From positions 1-27,980 of the IMG/VR virus record IMGVR_UViG_3300003690_000127: DNA of 27,980 nt. One strand, written 5' to 3'. Shown here in pieces: positions 24,235-27,980 of the stretch. Made by a program: the position numbers and the translations under genes. The stretch is from a virus. The notes under the pieces are model-generated. The model was not told the origin of the DNA. It worked only from the letters and a program-made list of their open reading frames with translations, and made no database searches. Each line of letters starts with the position of its first letter. The first letter of the stretch is position 1.

Positions 24235-24731
24235 TATTTCATCGCCTTTCCATATCCACGCTGGGCCGCACCAACTCCTTTGGGTCTACCTACACGACCA
24301 CCCCTCTTCATTTTTCTAGGACCACTTCGCAAAGCTTTTCGTAATTTTTCTTTCGCAACCTCTTCTTTTCCACTCCCCTTTCTAACTAATTTGGAAGCAG
24401 TCAATCCTGCGATACTTTCCTTCTGTAACTGAGTTTCCAAAAATCCTGCTCCAACAGCCTCATCAATACTATCCTTAACATCTCTTATATATTGTTTATT
24501 AAATTCTTTATTAAAGGCATCTCCTGCATGTTTGCCACCTAGAGCCTCTTTAGCCGCTATTTTTACTCTAGTTGCGTTTAAAGTAGCTCTTTCACGTTCA
24601 CCCTTGGAAGCATCTCCAACTACCTTTATAATGGGATTTTTACTGATTGGTCCAACTTCTTTATTAAGCATTTTAAGTAATCGTTTACCAACAGTATAAA
24701 CTTCATCGCCTATTTTTAAATACATGGGCAT
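24234..24731 (-). CDS. KGG-tagged basic protein B (165 aa)
   Basis: The product starts MPMYLKIGDEVYTVGKRLLK and continues with charged helices (ASKGERERATLNATRVKIAA, AFNKEFNKQYIRDVKDSIDE). It ends KMKRGGRVGRPKGVGAAQRG then YGKAMK, the same tag as the 23758-24234 protein. There is no hydrophobic N-terminus, unlike its neighbour, so only the tag is shared. The ATG follows the adaptor gene's TAA directly (TAAATG), and its stop overlaps the next start (TAATG). It may be a minor virion or head-completion protein judged by its place next to the head-tail adaptor; this is inference. Confidence 0.65.
   Translation of the reverse strand: MPMYLKIGDEVYTVGKRLLKMLNKEVGPISKNPIIKVVGDASKGERERATLNATRVKIAAKEALGGKHAGDAFNKEFNKQYIRDVKDSIDEAVGAGFLETQLQKESIAGLTASKLVRKGSGKEEVAKEKLRKALRSGPRKMKRGGRVGRPKGVGAAQRGYGKAMK
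24237..24312. repeat. 76-base near-identical duplication, copy B
   Basis: Partner of 23770-23845. It encodes the C-terminal tag of the 24234-24731 gene in the same register. Confidence 0.85.
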
Positions 24732-25406
24732 TTAGATATATCCTAATCTGGGTACAACATGCATGGAAGCTCTTTCTCGATCTTCCTGCATAGCTCTGAA
24801 CAATATTTCTTCATAATTAGTTTTCAACATCGCTATCCTTTCAGGAGGAACACCAGGACGCTTCATTGACATATAATAAGATAGACCACAAGTCAGAGGT
24901 GGAAGGAATCTCTTAGGCATATTCGCATTCTGTTCAGCAGATTTATCTACATCCATTAACTCACTAATAATTTCCATCTTGAGAACATCTGTGGAGTTCT
25001 CAGGAATAGGCCAGACAGACATGGTAGGATTATCCATGCCTCTCCGAATAGAGTATTGCATGGGCCGACCCGTCTGAGTTTTATTTGGAATAAGAAGATA
25101 TTCCTCTGGAGATATACGAGTAAGTTGTATGTCTGTGTCATCTCGACCCAGAACAACTTCCAGAGCATCCACAGTTGAGGAGTCCAGACTATAGGCAGTA
25201 ACACTGGCAGCCACAGTTACACTGGAAACAGAAGTACTCCACAGAAGAACACCTCTGTTTTGCCAGTCCTTGAGCATGAGATTAATTGAGCGTCTGGCAG
25301 AAGCAGGTTCGTGACCTAGAGTATCTTCCCCTCCAATCATTTCCGTTGCTTCTTGTATAACCTCATCTATATCAAGATTAAAATTATATGTGGACGAAAC
25401 CGCCAT
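24732..25406 (-). CDS. Head-tail adaptor (podovirus gp4-like / tail tube A-like)
   Basis: The 224-residue protein begins with MAVSSTYNFNLDIDEVIQEA, then GHEPASARRSINLMLKDWQN and RGVLLW. This is the N-terminal signature of the adaptor family in marine and P22-like podoviruses (IxxALxxIGG...ARxxLNxxLxxWqxrGxxLW). A β segment follows (SSVTVAASVTAYSLDSSTVD, then VEVVL-like strands), then PEEYLLIPNKTQTGRPMQYS, WPIPENS and PLTCGLSYYMSMKRPGVPPE. Adaptors ring the portal and seat the nozzle. The start shares TAATG with the Cys-rich peptide's stop. Portal and capsid genes are probably upstream, outside the window. Confidence 0.75.
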   Translation of the reverse strand: MAVSSTYNFNLDIDEVIQEATEMIGGEDTLGHEPASARRSINLMLKDWQNRGVLLWSTSVSSVTVAASVTAYSLDSSTVDALEVVLGRDDTDIQLTRISPEEYLLIPNKTQTGRPMQYSIRRGMDNPTMSVWPIPENSTDVLKMEIISELMDVDKSAEQNANMPKRFLPPLTCGLSYYMSMKRPGVPPERIAMLKTNYEEILFRAMQEDRERASMHVVPRLGYI

Positions 25407-25525
25407 TACTCTTTACCAGTTCCCTGTTCTGGAGTTTTGCAAGAACAATCTATGCACTTACAATTATCACAATTTGTAGAATCACAGTGGCAATCATGAC
25501 CACAAACACACAATAGATTTTTCAT
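25406..25525 (-). CDS. Metallothionein-like Cys-rich peptide (39 aa)
   Basis: The product starts MKNLLCVCGHDCHCD and ends CKTPEQGTGKE. Nine of 39 residues are Cys, at 6, 8, 12, 14, 19, 22, 24, 27 and 29, in the pattern CxC-x3-CxC-x4-C-x2-CxC-x2-CxC. His10 and His13 lie near the first cluster. Such dense CxC spacing with no hydrophobic core is the hallmark of metallothioneins, which bind Zn(II), Cu(I) or Cd(II) thiolate clusters. Both ends share TAATG overlaps (25525 and 25406) with the adjoining genes, so a chance frame is unlikely. It lies next to the head-tail adaptor, an unexpected place. Alternatives are a small zinc-binding assembly factor or a disulfide-rich peptide. Metal binding is inferred from composition only. 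Confidence 0.65.
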   Translation of the reverse strand: MKNLLCVCGHDCHCDSTNCDNCKCIDCSCKTPEQGTGKE

Positions 25526-25686
25526 TATCGACCTACTTTCTTCTGAGCTTTTTGATGAGCATTCTTTAAAGTATCTCCTATTTTCATACGCTCACGCATA
25601 TATGACATATGTTTTGATGTATGTTTCTGGGAATGCTGTCTCAGAGCACTTCTCTGTCTTAATGTTAATGGTTTCATCTTAGCCAT
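25525..25686 (-). CDS. Small basic protein, 'TxRQxxxLxxHSxxHTxKHM' family (53 aa)
   Basis: The preferred start is the ATG at 25686 (MAKMKPLTLRQRSALRQHSQ), because the longer frame to 25767 would overlap the upstream gene by 68 bases. The product has LTLRQRSALRQHSQKHTSKH, then MSYMRERM and GDTLKNAHQKAQKKVG. This combination resembles a small conserved protein I associate with marine phages and some large environmental viruses. It is Lys/Arg/His-rich and helical, which suggests nucleic acid contact. Function is unknown. Its stop overlaps the Cys-rich peptide's start (TAATG at 25525). Confidence 0.65.
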   Translation of the reverse strand: MAKMKPLTLRQRSALRQHSQKHTSKHMSYMRERMKIGDTLKNAHQKAQKKVGR

Positions 25687-25699
25687 ACCAAGTGCTCGA

Positions 25700-26884
25700 T
25701 TAGCCCCCACGTAACTCCGCACGATGTCCACGTAAGGCAGCACGTTTACGAGTCTTGGGAGTAGCACGTCCTTTAGGTTTGGCTTTCTTCATACTCCTTC
25801 CAATTTGACCACCTTTCTTATCGTGTGTTACACCTCCTTGATCTCTATCTTTATCTGGAAAATCTATGGGCCTAGATTTAAATTCAACTTCTCCAAGAAA
25901 AGGAATATCTATCTTCCGAATGCCACCTTCCCAAAATCCAAGTTCTCCTTTTTCATCTCTCCCTTTAATAACTTTTGTTCCAGGAGCAGCATGTCCAAGC
26001 AAACCTCTACCAGAAAGTGTTTCTGGACGAGGATCTTTTTTATCAATATATTTTTGTTTTCGCTTTTTATCCTCTGGAGGTTTCTTGCTCTTTATTTTGG
26101 TAGTATATTTAGTTCCTTTCCAGTAGAACTCACCCGTATCTGGTTCTCCTGCCTTCATAGCCTTTGCTCTTTCCGTGGCATAGGCTGCATCAAATGAACC
26201 AGAATTATATCTTGTTATTCCATTAGCTACAGCACCACGGGGAAGAACTGTCTTCAGTTTAGCCGCCTTTACTATAGGTCTTTTATCTGATTCTGTTGCA
26301 GCAGATCCATTAGTCTTTGCTGGTTTTTTATCTTTCAGTAATGCCTGTTCCCGTGTTAGACTCAGACCGGGCAAAGCCTTCCGTTTAGCTCTCTCCTCTG
26401 CTCGCCTTGCAGCAGCAAAATCAGGCTTTCCCTTTCCAGTACTTAACCAAGCATAAAATCCACCAATTGTTGCAAAACCGGCAGCAGCTGCCATTGTTGC
26501 CTTCTTTTTCGGTGACACACCATTCCACCATTTCCTCGTTCCTCCCTTGGCAAAAGCTTCAAATGCCTTTGCTTGGGCCTCGGATGTGATAGGTACTCCA
26601 GATTGCTGACTAAGATCTCGCAATCTGTCTGCTTGCGCTTTCGCCTCTGGTGATAATGTCTTAGTAGGCTTACCAGAAGGAGATTTCCTTGGTTTAGGTG
26701 GATATAATTTTTCTGCTTGATCTTGTGTTAGGCGCCGTCTTCGAGCAGGTCTATCCAGAACTTCCTGTTTTGTTGCCTTTCTAGCACCACCTTTCCTTAA
26801 TGCCTCCGCTGCTTTTTCACCAGCTTCAATAAGTACTTTCTTATTATTCTTCACTATCCAATAGAAAACGGTTGCTGCTGCCAT
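25700..26884 (-). CDS. Basic Lys-rich hypothetical protein with one membrane-type segment (394 aa)
   Basis: The product begins MAAATVFYWIVKNNKKVLIE and has a strongly basic, Pro-rich region (about 40-75). A hydrophobic segment ATMAAAAGFATIGGFYAWLS lies at about 130-149. After about 225 there is SGSFDAAYATERAKAMKAGE then GEFYWKGTKYTTK, a short module I associate with marine phage proteins. The C-terminus has DKKGGQIGRSMKKAKPKGRA and then TRKRAALRGHRAELRGG, akin to the KKGG tags of the two smaller proteins downstream. Its function is unknown. Possibilities are a membrane-linked assembly factor or a DNA-binding head component. It follows the 26888-27544 gene after 3 bases. Confidence 0.6.
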   Translation of the reverse strand: MAAATVFYWIVKNNKKVLIEAGEKAAEALRKGGARKATKQEVLDRPARRRRLTQDQAEKLYPPKPRKSPSGKPTKTLSPEAKAQADRLRDLSQQSGVPITSEAQAKAFEAFAKGGTRKWWNGVSPKKKATMAAAAGFATIGGFYAWLSTGKGKPDFAAARRAEERAKRKALPGLSLTREQALLKDKKPAKTNGSAATESDKRPIVKAAKLKTVLPRGAVANGITRYNSGSFDAAYATERAKAMKAGEPDTGEFYWKGTKYTTKIKSKKPPEDKKRKQKYIDKKDPRPETLSGRGLLGHAAPGTKVIKGRDEKGELGFWEGGIRKIDIPFLGEVEFKSRPIDFPDKDRDQGGVTHDKKGGQIGRSMKKAKPKGRATPKTRKRAALRGHRAELRGG

Positions 26885-26887
26885 GAG

Positions 26888-27544
26888 TTAATCCTCCACC
26901 TTGAAAGATTTGCCTTGCTGGTAATCTTCATCTACAACAACATCCTGGGGCGGACCCTTCACATCCGGCCCTTTTCTGGCAGCACCGTAACCCTGCCCCG
27001 TGGGGCGTCCCACCAGATTATCAAGATTATGTGGCCGTTTAATTAATGTATGTGGTCCGTGCATTTCAATCTCCTTAGGTTTACGCTTCTTTACAGTACT
27101 TTTCTTGACTTGTCCGCCCTTTTTTCTTTGAGCAACAGCACCTAACGCACCGCCAGCAGCACCAGCTCCTGCATATTTAGCTGCCTTAGTAAGCCATTTC
27201 TTTACTTTTAATGGTAACATTCCAGGAATAAGAGCCGTACCACCTTCTACAACTGCATGTGTGGCAGCATCCTGTAGAAAATTACCAAATCTATCTATCT
27301 TTCCTTGGCGTTGCTGGGCTGTTTCTGGTTTATATTCACTTACTATTTTTCGATCCCAAGGACTAGGTTTTTTGCCCCTTTGTTCAGCTTTTTTAATGGC
27401 ACTTCTAGCCCTGTGATAACCTTCTCGCTGTGCTCCTGCCCCTGGCCGATATCTTTTCCAAGTTTCATACCTTTTTTTATCCCTTCCTGGAAATAAAGGT
27501 TTAGAAACTCTAGGCTTTTTCTTGGGGCGAGGCGGATTAGCCAT
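26888..27544 (-). CDS. Basic Pro/Lys-tagged hypothetical protein (218 aa)
   Basis: The N-terminus, MANPPRPKKKPRVSKPLFPG then RDKKRYE, resembles that of the HELGH protein at 4217-5230 (PPAPKRKP...FPPR). A charged region follows to about 90. A weak hydrophobic, Ala/Gly-rich segment (AAKYAGAGAAGGALGAVAQR) precedes KKGGQVKKSTVKKRKPKEI, and near the C-terminus VGRPTGQGYGAARKG is reminiscent of the GRPKGVGAAQRG tag in proteins downstream. The end is acidic (VVVDEDYQQGKSFKVED). The start overlaps the stop of the 48-aa membrane protein by 8 bases. The role is unknown. Confidence 0.6.
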   Translation of the reverse strand: MANPPRPKKKPRVSKPLFPGRDKKRYETWKRYRPGAGAQREGYHRARSAIKKAEQRGKKPSPWDRKIVSEYKPETAQQRQGKIDRFGNFLQDAATHAVVEGGTALIPGMLPLKVKKWLTKAAKYAGAGAAGGALGAVAQRKKGGQVKKSTVKKRKPKEIEMHGPHTLIKRPHNLDNLVGRPTGQGYGAARKGPDVKGPPQDVVVDEDYQQGKSFKVED

Positions 27545-27683
27545 TTTTCTTCATTTTCTTCCAAATTATGTAACCGGCAGCACACACTACAACTATGCCC
27601 ACAACTATTCCTATCCAATGGTCCATAATACCACCTCCCATTTCAGGTAATTTATCTACGACCTCAACAACTTTATTTTCCAT
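27537..27683 (-). CDS. 48-residue single-pass membrane protein
   Basis: An ATG at 27683 directly follows the previous gene's TAA (TAAATG), with a strong AGGAGAT ribosome site 5 bases upstream (27689-27695). The product begins MENKVVEVVDKLPEMGGGIM. A single transmembrane helix (WIGIVVGIVVVCAAGYIIWK) follows, then a basic end, KMKKNG. The charge layout predicts N-out/C-in insertion. Its stop overlaps the next ATG by 8 bases (ATGGCTAA). Size and build suit a small holin-like or membrane-anchored assembly peptide, but function is unknown. Confidence 0.65.
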   Translation of the reverse strand: MENKVVEVVDKLPEMGGGIMDHWIGIVVGIVVVCAAGYIIWKKMKKNG

Positions 27684-27899
27684 TTAAGATCTCCTTTTCC
27701 TGCTCATCTTTTTGAGTGTCTTGGCTAAGTTAGCCTGTCTTCGTGTTCGAGGGTTACTGCTCTTGGAAGCTTTATTTAATTGAGCCGCTGTTATTTTCTT
27801 TCCAGGCTTCACTCCCAGTTTCTTTCGTAAAGCTCCAGGTCGCTTGATAGCTCCTTGAATCCACTTCTTACTACTCTTACGTTTCTTGGGTGCTTTCAT
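27684..27899 (-). CDS. Small basic protein, 'KWIQGAIKRPGALRKKLGVK' family (71 aa)
   Basis: The start is taken at the ATG at 27899 (MKAPKKRKSSKKW), preceded by AAGAGAT; the frame is open to 27932 but lacks a ribosome site there. The core KWIQGAIKRPGALRKKLGVK then GKKITAAQLNKASKSSNPRT is a pattern I associate with short basic proteins in marine phages and some large DNA viruses. About a third of its residues are Lys or Arg, so nucleic acid binding is plausible. Function is not established. It is the first complete leftward gene in the window. Confidence 0.7.
   Translation of the reverse strand: MKAPKKRKSSKKWIQGAIKRPGALRKKLGVKPGKKITAAQLNKASKSSNPRTRRQANLAKTLKKMSRKRRS
27689..27695 (-). promoter_or_regulatory. 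Strong Shine-Dalgarno AGGAGAT for the 48-aa membrane protein
   Basis: AGGAGAT (minus strand) lies 5 bases before the ATG at 27683 and inside the end of the previous gene. It is one of the best ribosome sites in the window and is the main support for this short gene. Confidence 0.65.
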
Positions 27900-27924
27900 A
27901 ATCTCTTGTCCCACACTGGCTCGA

Positions 27925-27980
27925 TTAATCATAGAGAGAAGCTACAAGCTTATTACCGTCTGCATGATTAATCTTACCCC
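27925..27980 (-). CDS. C-terminal end of an upstream gene (partial)
   Basis: From the right window edge one leftward frame is open for 17 codons, reading GKINHADGNKLVASLYD before TAA at 27925. It ends 25 bases before the next gene's ATG and its ribosome site, which is the expected spacing for a preceding gene. Too little is present to name a product. Confidence 0.35.
   Translation of the reverse strand, partial: GKINHADGNKLVASLYD

Noticed and set aside
25686-25767. Extended N-terminus MLLPRLVNVLPYVDIVRSYV for the small basic protein
   Set aside because: It would overlap the end of the 25700-26884 gene by 68 bases. The internal ATG at 25686 gives the family-like start and normal spacing.
27343-27618. 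91-aa frame starting MDRNSCGHSCSVCCRLHN
   Set aside because: The Cys-rich start looked like another metal-binding peptide. It is a shifted reading of the 48-aa TM gene and the start of the 26888-27544 gene, both better supported by ribosome site and overlaps.

Overview
The window looks like part of a short-tailed (podovirus-like) double-stranded DNA phage, most likely marine. Coding is nearly gap-free. There is a terminase small subunit, a 3TM holin, an M15 endolysin cassette, a head-tail adaptor, a tail-nozzle-like protein, a collar-domain fibre, a large repeat-built fibre, a lectin/SPRY host-recognition protein and two very large candidate ejection proteins. I see no tape measure, sheath or contractile-tail gene. 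Several small basic proteins resemble families I know from marine phages and environmental viral genomes. No tRNA, rRNA, CRISPR array, integrase or transposase is visible, and no host can be named.

Layout: positions 3-2827 read rightward. They hold the C-terminal end of a DUF115/MptE-like protein, a SAM methyltransferase, a GTA-type 3TM holin, a complete aspartate carbamoyltransferase catalytic subunit (pyrB, a host-type pyrimidine gene) and terS. Positions 27980-2939 read leftward as one late block. In transcription order it holds small basic proteins and two membrane or basic accessory proteins (27980-25525), a 39-residue metallothionein-like Cys-rich peptide, the head-tail adaptor, two paralogous KGG-tagged proteins, a zinc-ribbon-like protein and the repeat fibre. 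Next come the LamG/SPRY receptor-binding protein, a tail-assembly-like protein, a secreted protein, the collar fibre, the nozzle-like protein, a Pro-rich structural protein, a GNAT-like protein and two ejection-like proteins (668 and 1403 aa). The block ends with the lysis cassette (TM protein, M15 endolysin, spanin-like), a HELGH metalloprotease-like protein, a Gly/Ala-rich protein, a 27-aa membrane peptide and an Nfu-type Fe-S scaffold. The two blocks converge on a 111-base gap (2828-2938) with strong hairpins, including a classical leftward terminator.

The genes are tightly packed. At least ten junctions use a TAATG stop/start overlap, so translational coupling appears general. Several genes were recovered below ordinary ORF length cutoffs from this coupling: 3189-3272, 25406-25525 and 27537-27683.

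The most notable content is the intact viral ATCase, the metallothionein-like peptide, the Nfu scaffold, the recurring basic terminal tags (KKGG...GVGAAQRGYGKAMK at C-termini, PxPKxKP at termini) and the fibre whose protein repeats stay identical while their codons have diverged. All functions are read from motifs; no database search was run.
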